A stretch of 64,000 nucleotides of DNA from Endomychus coccineus (taxonomy: Eukaryota > Arthropoda > Insecta > Coleoptera > Endomychidae). The notes under the pieces are model-generated. The model ran no database searches. It was given only the letters and a program-made list of their open reading frames with translations, and was not told the DNA's origin. The translations under genes and the position numbers were made by a program. The stretch lies in contig OY294067.1 of the NCBI GenBank assembly GCA_958510875.1, positions 197,157,401 through 197,221,400 of the forward strand. The letters are read 5' to 3'. Below, in pieces: positions 44,713-57,016 of this stretch (the first letter of the stretch is position 1; the number at the start of each line of letters is the position of its first letter).

Positions 44713-45365
44713 ACTTTCTCACTTAGCACTGGGGCTACAAGGGGCACTATTTGAGTCTCTATCTCACGTCCTGGAGTTGCGGGAGGTGACTTAGGTATTG
44801 GAGAATAGTACAGTTCCAGTATCGGGATTCTGGGGGGTGGTGTGCCGAATGAGTCCTGGCATTTTTGGGCTATTCACCATGCGACCTCGCTGCCGGCTCC
44901 AGGCGTTTGGGGGGTTGAAGGGGTACGGAGAAGATCCTCCATGGCTCTGTAAACAGAAAAAATTTTAGTTATCGGCGACTTTTAGGTCCTTCTCATGGAC
45001 GGTTTGTGATTTCTCCCGGTTGGTTCCTGCCAGCACCACGACCACTGGTGACTTGATTTTCTGCACCTGGTAAGGTCCTGAGAATTTTGGGGCAAGCTTG
45101 GTCGCGAATCCCTGAGTTTTAGCTGAGAGCCAATGCTCTTTCTTCATTACCCAGTCACCTACTGCGGGTGTCCAGGGGCGTCGACGGAGATTATAGTGTT
45201 CCCTTCGTTGATCAAAGGACCGGTTTAAATGCAGTTCTACTAGTTGTAGGACCTCTTGCAATTGGGACAAGTGTTTCTGGTGGTCCTCCGAATTGAAATT
45301 TTCTTCAACTTGCTGGTCTGGATTATTCACTTGACGGATTAAGGTTTCCGGTGCTTCCAACTCTC
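44713..45365 (-). pseudogene. 3' end of an unrelated gypsy pol (integrase C-terminus)
   Basis: Minus strand 45360-44965 encodes 131 residues: FDQRREHYNLRRRPWTPAVG, DWVMKKEHWLSAKTQGFATK and LAPKFSGPYQVQKIKS. This is the SH3-like C-terminal domain of a gypsy integrase, different from both gypsy families nearby. It is followed by GC-richer, proline-coding sequence to 44713. It is cut at 44708 by element D and at about 45370 by the satellite, so element D may have inserted into it. Confidence 0.7.
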
Positions 45366-45374
45366 TCCCATAGT

Positions 45375-47270
45375 TCAGGTTTAATTTTTTTTCTCTTATT
45401 TATGGTCGTCCAAAGATTTTCTCACTCTGCTTAATATTCACTCTGATGCCCTCTTCATGATGCTCTCTTTATTATTCTGGCAGAGCAATTTTTGGATTTT
45501 TAGAGTTCAGGAAACTGTTTTAATTTTTTTTTCTCTTATTTTCGGTCGTCCAAAGATTTTGTCACTCTCCTTAATATGCACTCTGATGCCCTTCTTATAA
45601 TGCTTCTTTGATTTTTTTGGCAGCGCAACTTTTTCTTGGATTCTTAGAGTTTAAGAAGCTATTTAAATTTTTTTTTCTCTTCTTTTTGGTCGTCCAAAGA
45701 TTTTGTCACTCTGTTTAATATGCACTCTGATGCCCTCTTCATAATGCTCTCTTTATTATTCTGGCAGAGCAACTTTTTCTTGGATTTTTACAGTTCAAGA
45801 AACTATTTCAATTTTTTTTCTCTTATTTTCGGTGGTCCAAAGATTTTGTCACTCTGTTTAATATCCACTCTGATGCCCTCTTTATAACGCTCTCTTTATT
45901 TTTCTGGCAGCGCAACTTTTCCTTGGATGTTTAGAGTTCAAGAAACTATTTTAATTTTTTTTTCTCTTATTTCCGGTTGTCCAAAGATTTTGTCACTCTG
46001 TTCAATATGCACTCTGATGCCCTCTTTATAATGCTCTCTTTATTATTTTGGCAGCGCAACTTTTTCTTGGATTTTTAGAGTTCAAGAAACTATTTTAATT
46101 TTTTTTTCTCTTATTCTCGGTCGTTCAAAGATTTTGTCACTGCATCAGAGTGCATATGCACTCTGATGCCCTCTTCATAATGCTCTCTTCATTTTTCTGG
46201 CAGCGCAACTTTTTCTTGGATTTATAGAGTTTAAGAAACTATTTTAATTTTTTTTTCTCTTATTTTCGGTCACTCTGTTCAATATGCACTCTGATGCCCT
46301 CTTTATAATACCTCTTTTATTTTTCTGGCAGCGCAACTTTTTCTTGGATCTTTAGAGTTCAAGAAACTATTTTAATTTTTTTTCCTCTTAATATTTTTAT
46401 TTAATATGCACTCTGATGCCTTCTTTATAATGCTCTCTTTATTCTTCTGGCAGCAAAATTTTTTCTTGGATTTTAAGAGTTTAAGAAACTATTTAAATTT
46501 TTTTTTCTTTTATTTTCGATCGTCTAAAGATTTTGTCACTCTGTTTGATATGCACTCTGATGCCCTCTTTATAATGCCTCTTTTATTTTTTAGGCAGCGC
46601 AACTTTTTCTTGGATTTTTAGAGTTCAAGGAACTATTTTATTTTTTTTCTCTTATTTCCGAGCGTCCAAAGATTTTGTCACTCTGTTTATTATGCACTCT
46701 GATGCCCTTTTTATAATGCTCTCTTTATTTTTCTGGCAGCGCAACTTTTTCTTGGATTTTCGGAGTTTAAGAAACTATTTTAATTTTTTTTTCTCTTATT
46801 CCTGGTCGTCCAAAGATTTTGTCACTCTGCTTGATATTCACTCTGATGACCTCTTCATAACGCTCTCTTTATTATTCTGGTAGCGCAACTTTTTCTTGGA
46901 TTTTTAGAGTTCAAGAAACTATTTTAATTTTTTTTTCTCTAATTTTCGGTCGTCCAAAAATTTTATCACTCTGTTTAATATGCACTCTGATGCCCTCTTT
47001 ATAATGATCTCTTTATTTTTCTGGCAGCGCAACTTCTTGGATTTTCAGAGTTGAAGAAACTATTTTAATTTTTTTTTCTCTTATTTTCGGTCGTTCAAAG
47101 ATTACGTCTTTCTGCTTAATATGCACTCTGATGCCCTTTTTATAATGCCTCTTTATTTTTTTCGGCAGCGCAACTTTTTCTTGGATTTTTAGAGTTTAAG
47201 AAACTATTTAAATTTTTTTTTCTTATTTTCGGTCGTCCAAAGATTTTGTCACTCTGGTTAATATGCACTC
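45375..47270. repeat. ~143-bp satellite, block 1 (about 13 units)
   Basis: Tandem units with the core cactctgatgccctcttt, then ctggcagcgcaactttttct, ggatttttagagttcaag, a T-run, ggtcgtccaaagattttgtc. Spacing between successive cores is about 143-145 bp. Units differ by scattered substitutions and small indels. Near 46141 one unit carries a local inversion (gcatcagagtgcatatgcac). Open frames reading MHSDALFIML are by-products of the repeat. Confidence 0.9.
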
Positions 47271-47274
47271 TGAT

Positions 47275-47828
47275 TGTAAAGTAGAAGACTGGCCTAGATC
47301 GCCATGTAATGTTAAAATGGGTCTTAACGTTGGGCGGTTTGCCCTAACCTGACATGTGGTCCTGGTGAAGGTAGAGGGGATGGAAACACATCACTTACGA
47401 AAGGGTTACTTCACTTAATTGTAGAGCTCGACGCCATTACGACATAATGCCTTGCTCTACATAATAATAGTACAATCTCACATCAATATCTTATATGAAT
47501 AATTATGATATAACTATATGTAACTGAATATGAATGTCCTACATAACTATATATATTATAATCTAACTGTGATGTTTATGTTATTGTTCTACATACTCTA
47601 GTCTTTAGCATATACATCGATTCCTCAATAACTACCTCGAGATACCCTGTTCTGTGTGTCAAGGTTATCTTGGGCTAAACAATGTGTAATAGTCAACATG
47701 TTGTTAGTGGGTCAGTTATGAGTTATCAATATATGCTTAATAACATTACTTAATAAGAATAAGGTCGAATTCTATAACTTAGGGTTTTTAGGTAATCTCG
47801 TATAGGAATGGATGATTCCTATTCTACA
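47275..47828 (-). repeat. LTR of the element D family inside the satellite (554 bp)
   Basis: TG...CA ends, starting TGTAGAATAGGAATC at 47828 on the minus strand. Flanked by the 4-bp repeat tgat (47271-47274 and 47829-47832), which is the satellite's own ctctgatgccc site. It is related to, but clearly diverged from, 38908-39397 (gggcgg...ccctaa...ctgac and tcgacgccattac shared). Confidence 0.8.
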
Positions 47829-48004
47829 TGATGCCCTCTTTATAACGCTCTCTTCATTATTCTGGCAGCGCAACTTCTTTGGATTTTTAGAGTTCAAGGA
47901 ACTATTTTAATTTTTTTTTCTCTTATTTTCGGTCGTCCAAAGATTTATTCACTCTGTTTAATATGGACTCTGATGCCCTCTTTATAATGCTCACTTTTTT
48001 TCTT
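47829..48004. repeat. Satellite, block 2 (about 1.2 units)
   Basis: Continues the satellite directly after the LTR. It carries the variants atggactctga and cttctttgg that are otherwise seen only after the LTR at 50685. Confidence 0.85.
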
Positions 48005-49826
48005 TTTCCTTTTAACGTACCTTATTTTTATTTTACAAACATAGTATACAATATTTCATTTAGAAACTTTGTTCTCAATTAATGGTCATACATATTATTA
48101 TTATACTGTGGGATTTGCGCATACTTTTTAGTTTTACGGCTTTTTGTCTGAAATGATTTTATTTACTCATTCATATATATAGAAACATGTTATTTTTGTA
48201 CCATCTTCATGTCTTCCTTTATTTATTACATTCTTCATTATACATTATGTCTATACGTCTGGTATAACATTTATTTTCAATCCTATTTTATTTACCGACG
48301 GATTTTGTTTCCCTTTTCTCCTTCTTCTTCAAGCGCTCATAAATTCCTTATCCTTGGAATTCATAATTATGCCTATTTCAGCAATAATGAAATTTTACAC
48401 AAATTGACTACATTTCTCAACAATGCCCTTAGGTACAATGCCGATCGAAAATGTAGTTTTATATAAATCAAGAAAATATCATCTGTAAGTCATATTACTG
48501 CTGCCATAATATTCCACAACGTACCTAAGTCATATGCGGATCAAAGTTGCAGACTCACGTATGTTACAATTCATCTCCATTTACTCCAATACTGCGCCTA
48601 CAATTCATCTTCTTACTTTCCGTTCACTTCTCTTGTGACATATCTATGTAATTGATTCAGCCTAATAATATATTCCAATTTGATCCGTGATGTCTTGGGT
48701 GATCATTCCTATAATCACTAGATTGCCCTTGAAATATCGAATGAACTATTCGCTCGCAATTATTTTGCTGATTCAAATTTCTGGTACTATGTTTACTATA
48801 TAACATGAATGAAATATGCTTTGTTGCAATTCTTTATATTATTGTTATAATTAAATGAAGTTATTTCAATGTACGCAAATCGCATTTCTAAATAATATGT
48901 AATCATTATTCTAAACGTACATTAATTCAATTTTAAAATCATTTGCTGTCATCTTATGAATTTAATAATACTTGTTAAAAAAAAAGTTTTTGAACCTCGT
49001 CAGATATCCAAACTTTGATAATAACATAATTTATTTTATTGCCTTCTACTTATAACCATATTCAAACAAAAAATTCTGCATAATCAATGCTATTATATCA
49101 TCTATGGTTTCCATCATGGAATAACCATATGTTAGCCACATCATTGTTGGTCTAACACTTTTATTTAATGGTTCTTTGTGGAATAATTTTCCCTGGCAAT
49201 AACATATTTGTTTAAACTAATTTTCAAACAATATGTATATGCTTATACACATAACTTTAATTATTTGATAAATAACTTATTTTATTCTTACTTATTCCAA
49301 TATATTAATATTTATTACTTTCAAATGTAAATCTCCCATTAATTTCAATTAATTTAAAAAAAATTGATAATATTTATGTACTTAAAATACTTATCTCCTT
49401 TAATCAAGTAGTTATTTGTTAATTATTTTAGTCTTACTATTCCAATATCTTAATATATTCACTTTTAAACGAAATTTCCTATTCGATTTCAATTAAATTT
49501 AAGCATAAGAAGTTATATATCCCTAAAATTACTTCAATATTTTATCACTATAATGTAATATATTACATATATTGAAATCACTATTAGAAGTTAGGTATTA
49601 CTTAATTACTTCAATATTATTCAACATTAACAAAAATATGTTCAGCAATTTATCTGATTACGATAAATCTACTAAATAAATAAATCAATAAATTTTTAAT
49701 ATGCATATATATATATACACAGTGGCGCATATTTGCGTGCTGTTTTTCTAAAAAAAGTATATATAAACTAAATTGCCTGGAAACAGTCATTACTCACATG
49801 GTTAATACCTTTTCGGAGCACTACAC
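48005..49826 (-). pseudogene. Degraded internal region of an element D relative
   Basis: 48020-48045 matches the sequence between pol and the 3' LTR of element D (aacgtaccttatttttattt). 48245-48475 aligns with pol 40540-40755 (aacaatgcccttaggtacaa is identical). 49785-49826 matches the leader/primer junction (cagtcattactcacatg). Most of gag-pol is deleted or unrecognisable; the AT-rich stretch 48480-49780 shows nothing codable. Confidence 0.7.
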
Positions 49827-50685
49827 TGAGGGGTTGACTTCTTCTTTTTCTTTCCAACCCATCGCTTGCAGCCTCGATGTCTGTGTTCCAGTTTCCATTT
49901 TCCCAGTTCCAAATCCATAGGCCAAATACAATTCCAATCCATTTCCAATTTTCAAATCCATTATGTCTCCTTGTGGGAATCACATATGGTGATGTGGACA
50001 TCAAAAAAAGAAAAAAAAATTTTTATCACCATTCCATCCTCGAAATTTCCATGTTTCCTTTCCAATCCATTTCCAGTTTCAAAATCCATTATGGTCCGTT
50101 TCTTATTTCTGGTAGAAAAAAACTGGTAGAGATCGCCATGTGGGGAAGATCACATACGTCTCTGTTTTTCCATTTTCAGAAAAGACTGGTGTAGAGATCG
50201 TCATGTAAAGTAGAGACTGGTGAAGGTATAGGGGATGGAAACATATCACTTATAAAAGAGTCACTTTACTAAATGGTAGAGCTCGACGCCATTACGACAT
50301 AATGCCTCGCTCTACATAATAATAGTACAATCTTACATCAATATCTTATATGAATAATTATGATATAACTATATGTAACTGAATATGAATGTCCTACATA
50401 ACTATATATATTATAATCTAACTGTGATGTTTATGTTATTGTTCTACATACTCTAGTCTTTAGCATATACATCGATTCCTCAATAACTACCTCGAGATAC
50501 CCTGTTCTGTGTGTCAAGGTTATCTTGGGCTAAACAATGTGTAATAGTCAACATGTTGTTAGTGGGTCAGTTATGAGTTATCAATATAAATGCTTAATAA
50601 CATTACTTAATAAGAATAAGGTCGAATTCTATAACTTAGGGTTTTTAGGTAATCTCGTATAGGAATGGATGATTCCTATACTACA
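49827..50685 (-). repeat. 5' LTR of the degraded element D relative (~859 bp)
   Basis: Starts TGTAGTATAGG at 50685 on the minus strand. From 50240 to 50685 it is nearly identical to the LTR at 47391-47828. Its inner part (49827-50200) parallels 44123-44340 of element D, with an internal repeat of tagagatcgccatg-type words. Confidence 0.75.
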
Positions 50686-52150
50686 TGATGCCCTCTTTAT
50701 AACTCTCTCTTTATTATTCTGGCAGCGCAACTTTTTTGGATTTTTAGAGTTCAAGAAACTATTTTAATTTTTTTTTCTCTTATTTTCGGTCGTCCAAAGA
50801 TTTTGTTACTCTGTTTAATATGGACTCTGAAGCCCTCTTTATAATGCTCTCTTTATTTTTCTGGCATGGAACTTTTCCTTGGATTTTTAGAGTTCAAGAA
50901 ATTATTTTAATTTTTTCTCTCTTATTCCCGGCCGTCCAAAGATTTTGTCACTCTGTTTATTATGCACTCTGATGCCCTCTTACTAACGCTCTCTTTATTA
51001 TTCTGGCAGCGCAACTTTTTCTTGGATTTTGAGAGTTCAAGAAATTATTTTAATTTTTTTTTCTCTTATTTTCGGTCGTCCAAAGATTTTGTCACTCTGT
51101 TTAATATGCACTCTGATGCCCTCTTTAAAATGCTCTCTTCATTTTTCTGGCAGCGCAACTTTTTCTTGGATTCTTAGAGTCTAAGAAACTATTTTAATTT
51201 TTTTTTCTCTCATTTTTGGTCGTCCAAAGATCTTGTCACTCTGTTTGATATGCACTCTGATGCCCTCTTTATAATGAGTGTTCTATTTTTCTGGCCGCGC
51301 AACTTTATCTTGAATTTTTAGAGTTCAAGAAACTATTTTATTTTTTTTTCTCTTATTTTCGGGCGTTCAAAGATTTTGTCACTCTCTTTGATATGCACTC
51401 GGATGCCCTCTTTATAATGATCTCTTTATTTTTCTGGAAGCGCAAATTTTTATTCGATTTTTAGAGTTTAAGAAACTATTTAAATTTTTTTTTCTCTTAT
51501 TTCCGGTCGTTTAAAGATTTTGTCACTCTGTTCAATATGCACTCTGATGCCCTCTTTTTAATGATCTCTTTATTTTTCTGGAAGCGCAAATTTTTCTTGG
51601 ATTTTAGAGTTTAAGAAGCTATTTTAATTTTTTTTTCTCTTATCTTCGGTCGTCCAAAGATTTTGTCACTCTGTTTAATATGCACTCTGATGCCCTCTTT
51701 ATAACGCCTCTTTTATTTTTCTGGCAGCGCAACTTTTTCTTAAATTTTTATAGTTCAAGAAACTATTTTAATTTTTTTTTCTCTTATTTTCGGTCGTCCA
51801 AAGATTTTGTCACTCTGTTTAATATGCACTCTGATGCCCTTTTCATAATGCTCTCTTTATTTTTGTGGCAGCGCAACTTTTTCTTGGATTTTTAGAGTTT
51901 AAGAAACTATTTCAACTTTTTTTTCTCTTATTTTCGGTCGTCCAACTATTTTGTCACTCTGTTTAATATGCACTCTGATGTCCTCTCTATAATGCTCTCT
52001 TTATTTTTCTGGCAGCGCAACTTTTTCTTGGATTTTTAGAGTTTAAGAAACTATTTTAATTTTTTTGTCACTTAATAACGGGCGTCCAAAGATTTTCTCC
52101 CATAGCTTTATATGCTCTCTGATCTTCTCCTTACAACGCTATTTTTATTT
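50686..52150. repeat. ~143-bp satellite, block 3 (about 10 units)
   Basis: Same satellite as block 1. The first unit shares block 2's private variants. The last unit (after about 52060) is clearly diverged, as expected at an array edge. Confidence 0.9.
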
Positions 52151-52562
52151 TTGTAATCCGAGAAATTATTTTATCAATTTTCTCTCAGCAAAGCATTTCT
52201 TCCCTTGTTTCATAAGCACCCTAATCGCAACTTCCTAACACACTCTTAATTCTTGTGGATTATCTTAGAAAGTGTGGCTGGGATCGTTGTATTGAATTTA
52301 TATCCCTCCCGCAGTCAACAGTCTACACGTCAGAAACCGTGGCTGGAAAAGTGTGGCTAACTTCACATTAATGTTATGATCACACTCAATGTCAAAAATC
52401 ATTTATTGTAAAGAAACTTCCAGTTAAGTCATCAGTGAAGAGACAAATCATTTCTTCACAAACTAACGAACCAAATCAACTATGTATTTGTTTTTATACT
52501 TCTTGTATTATGCTATTTATCGCATAGCTGTTGTACCCGCCATAGATGACAATACAACTAGT
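52151..52562. other. No gene seen
   Basis: Unique-looking sequence between the satellite edge and the P-type element. gtgtggctggga and gtggctggaaaagtgtggct form a short internal repeat near 52270-52360. Confidence 0.4.
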
Positions 52563-52570
52563 ATAGTAAC

Positions 52571-52600
52571 CAAAGAGTTCTATATATAGAGATGACAAGT
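52571..52600 (+). repeat. P-type element left terminal inverted repeat (30 bp)
   Basis: Begins caaagagttctatatataga and is the exact reverse complement of 55947-55976. Confidence 0.95.
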
Positions 52601-52794
52601 TGTACCGTTTGTATATAAAGAGAACGTATTTTGGGAGTCCAGCGCGGTTACCCTCTCTCCGCGTCTCAAGCGATCGAGGAGGCTTGTTTTTTCCCCTTTC
52701 TCAAACCAAACGAAATACAAATGGCGCGCCGCTTTAAAAAAATATATACATATACATTTTCAATGAAAACAGATTTTTTTTAAATATATTATGA

Positions 52795-52800
52795 TTTATT
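52795..52800 (-). terminator. Polyadenylation signal of the P-type transposase
   Basis: AATAAA on the minus strand about 135 bp after the transposase stop at 52935 and inside the left end of the element. Confidence 0.5.
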
Positions 52801-52934
52801 GTAAAAAAAAGTTTTGTATTTTCCATAAAAACAAGTTAATCTTGTATTATGTTGTCGTACATTGGTATTCTTGAAATTATTTTCTTTACACATAGTTTGC
52901 GATTTATATTTCAATCTCGCATTAAAATAAATTT

Positions 52935-55782
52935 CTAAATAGACTCAATTAATTTAAATTTATGACTAGAATCATGCGAAATGGTACAATTTTTACCAAA
53001 TATATTATTTGGTATTTTTCTTAATGCTTCGATAACCAAAAAATTGAAAATATCATATTTAAATATATTTTTTTCATGTGCTAAAAATACTTCTTCCGCA
53101 ATGTAACATATATATTTAACTTCATCGGTAGGATTACAAAATCCTCCCCAATTTTTTATTTTACTTAATACAGACATTGATAATATTGATTTAGCTTTCA
53201 GTAAATCTATACAAAATGTACAATTGGTTTTTCTTGGACTTTTTTTCCACAAAATGGCTTGCATATTGCTTGTACAACACTATCTCCTATATGCTTAACA
53301 ATAATTTCACTATAATCGGAGATATTCCAAGAATGTTCTTGTACATCAAAATTAAATACTACATTTTTACATAATAGTTCTTTGGCGTTATATGCCTTCA
53401 ACTTCTTGGTTTTTTGTCTTTTTTTGGCAATACGTAACAAATTCGTTTTATCTAAAGCAGAACAATTTGCATGTTTTGATGCAGCAACAGATAACGCGTT
53501 AACTTTTAATTTTTTCATGCATTTTTTCAATTTTACCGAAGTCGGATTTACAGCATTGCCATTTTGGCGACGATTAATCGAGAAAAAAAGCTCAACATGG
53601 TCTTGAGAGATTTTGTAAGACAAGAAATATTCTATCATATTATTGGTTAAAAGCTCATGAGCCATATACATTAAATTAGTTAGACATATAACCATACCAC
53701 AAAATCCAGTCTTTGTGGAGAAATGGATTGTTGCGGATAATCTTTTCATTTCACCTTTAACAATGTATTTTACATCTCCTCTTTCATTTTTTTCCATAAT
53801 GATTTCTTTACCTTCTTTGGCATGTATTTTCTCTATATCGGAATAAGATTTAGATGTATCAACATCAATATACAATTTCTTGATATAATCTATATAATCT
53901 GAACATTCAATAAAAATATCATTAAAATTGGATGAAGTAACAGGTCTACGGGAGCAGCCAGTATTTTATTCAAACTTATTCACAACATATAAAAGATCAA
54001 ATGAATTATTCATATTGAGGCAAAAATCTTCTGTGGGTTTCGAAAATGAGAAAGCTTCTCGTTTTTCTTCTCTTAAAATATTCATTTCTACAGAGACACT
54101 TCTACTCAAAGTTTGAGTAGCAAGAAAAACTTTAATTTTCTCATTTTCGAAATCCACATGCCTTTCATTAATTTTGCATGCTAAATGCATACCCTCGGAG
54201 ACCTGCACTTCATGCAATTTTCTGATATATTTCCACTCAATAACATCATTATCAAAATATATTTTAGTTTTATGCAAATAATTTCTAATTAGCTTGATCA
54301 TATGACAGGGGTCATAAAAAATGTAAATAGTATGTTTGCTAATTGGATGAACAAAAGTTGGATTGAAATTTTCATCATGTACATTTAAATTTGCCCCAAA
54401 TGATCTACAAGCTCCAATATGAGTACTGTCACCATCAAAACTAATACCTTTTTACTAAAATATCATAATTATGGCATTTTGTTGAAATTTGATTCAAATA
54501 TTTAAATTTATCACCCACTGTAATACGATCAATTATATAATATGCTATAGGATATAGTGTTTTTTTGGCTATTTTTAAATTGGTACTATCACTCTCTTCT
54601 CCTGTATCTACTACATCTTCCCAAAGTCGAGATTGATCGAATGAACATTTCATCGAATGTAATATTATAAACATAATTTTTACTTTGAGTCTGCTGTTGG
54701 ATTGTCTGGAGCATGATTACATCGATGCCAGTAGAGAAAGTATCATCTGTGGTCCAACGATCAAGAGTTCTTGGACATGAAAGAGCATTGAGAAATTGTT
54801 TTCTCACATAATCATAAGCAGCAGGTGATTGAAAATGCAACGAAGATGAAAAATCCATAATTTCTGGCGAATAACTCTTAGTTGAAGTTTTTATGGTGTC
54901 ATTGGCTGTATCATCACAACGAGCAATGACTTGATTAAAAAATTTGGGCACATTCTAAAATAAAATGAAGAAACACAATGCTTAATACGAATAAAAAACC
55001 AAAAAGTTCCATATCGAAAAACTCTTCGAAGAAAACAAAGCATTATTTTGCTATTTTTCAATTTTTACAAACGTAAATTTAATCAGTCACTTCATAAATT
55101 ATTGATTTCAAGGTATAACAAAATATATGAAAATATATTTCAAATTATACCATCAACAATTTAAAAAGTTCAGCTTTCACAAGTTAACCTTTCTTTATTT
55201 ACCTGTGTGTTAATTGATTTTAATTTTTGTAATTTATCCGTCAGGCAAGCATTTTCTTTTCTCAATTTCAAAACAATTCCATTTCTCCTATTCAATCGAC
55301 TCTTAAAAACATTAACTTGTTTCTTTCGATAATTGTCATATTTTTGATAGTCGTTGAATGCATCTTCAGATGTAAAATCATGTAGGTGATAAATTCGTCT
55401 CACAGTTTGACGTGTATTTATTATTTATTCAAAAAAATGATAATTGAAATTATTACCTATAAGGTATAGCATCAGGTTTCAATAACAATTTGTTTCCAGC
55501 ATATCGATGGTATTTGGCATTAAAATGATCGCTACAGAGTCGACTAGTTTTTGCAAGTGAACTTGGGTGAAGCAACATTGTTTCACACCACAATTTCCGT
55601 CGTTCAAGATTTTCAGGAAAGCTGTAAAATAAATAAATAATAATATAATAATACATAAATAACAAACAAATTGAGGTTAGATTTTCTTTTTATTCATCAT
55701 CATTTATTTTACAAAGAATAAAAAAACTTCTTGGTTGTTGAGGTGTTTTCTGCTTTTTACAAAATTTGCATTTGTAACCCAT
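52935..55782 (-). pseudogene. P-type THAP transposase, exon structure visible, frame broken
   Basis: Exon 1 55782-55713 (MGYKCKFC, first THAP cysteines, then PRSFF). Exon 2 55621-55457 (FPENLERRKLW, LCSDHF, completing the C2CH zinc finger). Exon 3 55398-55203 (coiled coil, RKENACLTDKLQKL). Exon 4 from 54954 (YSPEIMDFSSSLHFQSPAAY, FDEM). GT-AG introns fit exons 2-3 and 3-4 in frame; exons 1-2 are off by one base. The catalytic part continues (DGDSTHIGACRSFG, FYDPCHMIKLIRNYL, SQDHVELFFSINRRQ) as in P/THAP9 transposases. Breaks: frameshifts near 54630, 54450 (an A-run) and 53255, and a TAA at 53968-53966. Close to full length, inactive as assembled. Confidence 0.88.
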
Positions 55783-55946
55783 GTTTAATTTATTTAAAAA
55801 ATCACTCAAAACCAATAATATAAACAAAACGAAATAACGAAAATAACTTTATTCTGCTGCAATAGCGTCATAAGTGAATAGTCGGCTGCCTCGATTATGC
55901 GTAAAGGTCGAAAAAAGGGAGACTCCCAAAGTAAGGTATGAATCCG

Positions 55947-55976
55947 ACTTGTCATCTCTATATATAGAACTCTTTG
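55947..55976 (-). repeat. P-type element right terminal inverted repeat (30 bp)
   Basis: Exact reverse complement of 52571-52600, followed by the target duplication at 55977-55984. Confidence 0.95.
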
Positions 55977-55984
55977 ATAGTAAC

Positions 55985-56598
55985 CTAACCTAGTGCTAGT
56001 GTCAATGCTCGCGGTCGGTAAATGTTGTTGACGGACATGGCCACAAAGACCGGTGGCCGGTGGCGGCACTGGTACGATCACGTTATCAAATCGTAGTGAG
56101 CTATGATTGGCTTAGACAAATAAAAGGGACACGATTTATAGCAAAAGAAGGCGATAATTATTCAATAGCCAGAGAGTAGGTCATAAATCTACTATCACAG
56201 AACAACTTCTAATTTGCTATAACGTTTATGGTTGTGCTATGCTATAGCTTATAGCGTATACGTTTATTGGCAGGGAAAAGATTTTGTGTCATTTTAGTAT
56301 ATGATATACCCACGGTCGTACTTACAGGTCTGGAAATTCTATGGTTGACTTGAGTCGCTTACGCGTCGTGAAACTCGTAGTCCCTCGCTCAGACACCAGC
56401 TGGTGCTTGGATCAAGAGGGAGGTAGAAGGTTTTCTCTCCGGAATCGCAAGCAGTGTTACTAATGCTCATTTGCACCGTTTAGGCATAGCTTAAAATTGT
56501 CGAAATGTTAACTTTGAACCATTTGAAAGGTCGTGACAGCCCCAAACTGGGTCAAAAACTGTTTTAAATTGGTTAATTTTCGATAAATCGAATGTCGT
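55985..56598. other. No gene seen
   Basis: Sequence to the right of the P-type element, slightly GC-richer than average. No supported coding or RNA feature. Confidence 0.4.
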
Positions 56599-56760
56599 TC
56601 ACGTGAGGAGCGCGTAGCTCGCGAGTCAGAAAAGTGCAAATTTACGGTACACTTTATTTCAACTGGCTCCGGCCGCACGATGCATGAAACGGCCCCGAAT
56701 TAACAAGGTCGAGGTAAAATGTATAAACTCCAACTGACGCGTAGCGAGCTCCTCGAGGCA
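56599..56760. repeat. Short imperfect inverted repeat
   Basis: gaggagcgcgtagctcgcga near 56605 is mirrored by ctgacgcgtagcgagctcct near 56733-56752. The ~160-bp segment looks like a MITE or fold-back fragment. No target duplication was recognised. Confidence 0.4.
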
Positions 56761-57016
56761 TATGTCAAAATGATTACGTTCGTAGCTAATTACATAGGAC
56801 GTCTTTCGTTCATGCAATTGTGTTTTTATACAATTCGAACCTTCTAATTCATTTTCATATTGTCTTGTGAAAACCTTGTGTTCGAAATGTTTCACGTTTG
56901 GAGTTCTTCTCATAATGGCCACTCATGTCTGTACCTTCATTTATACCGACATCAAGAAATTCATCAGGCAATGATAGATTGAACAATGCGTCTTCTAGAT
57001 GAGACTCATGTCCATA

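Larger units (their letters stand above)
52571..55976 (-). mobile_element. P-type (THAP) DNA transposon, complete ends
   Basis: 3,406 bp bounded by perfect 30-bp terminal inverted repeats and an 8-bp target duplication atagtaac (52563-52570 and 55977-55984). Eight-base duplications and ~31-bp ends are hallmarks of P elements. Subterminal inverted motifs are also present: tttgggagtc (52630-52639 and 55921-55930) and atcgagg (52673-52679 and 55889-55895). The transposase runs on the minus strand. Intact ends mean it could still be mobilised in trans if a related transposase exists, although its own frame is broken. Confidence 0.93.

Noticed and set aside
46406..51895. Repeated small ORFs reading MHSDALFIMLSLFFWQRNFF
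   Set aside because: They recur at satellite spacing and are simply the satellite read in one frame; no start context or conservation beyond the DNA repeat.
45375..52150. Regular tandem repeats as a possible CRISPR array
   Set aside because: Units are contiguous ~143-bp copies with no unique spacers, and the genome is clearly eukaryotic.
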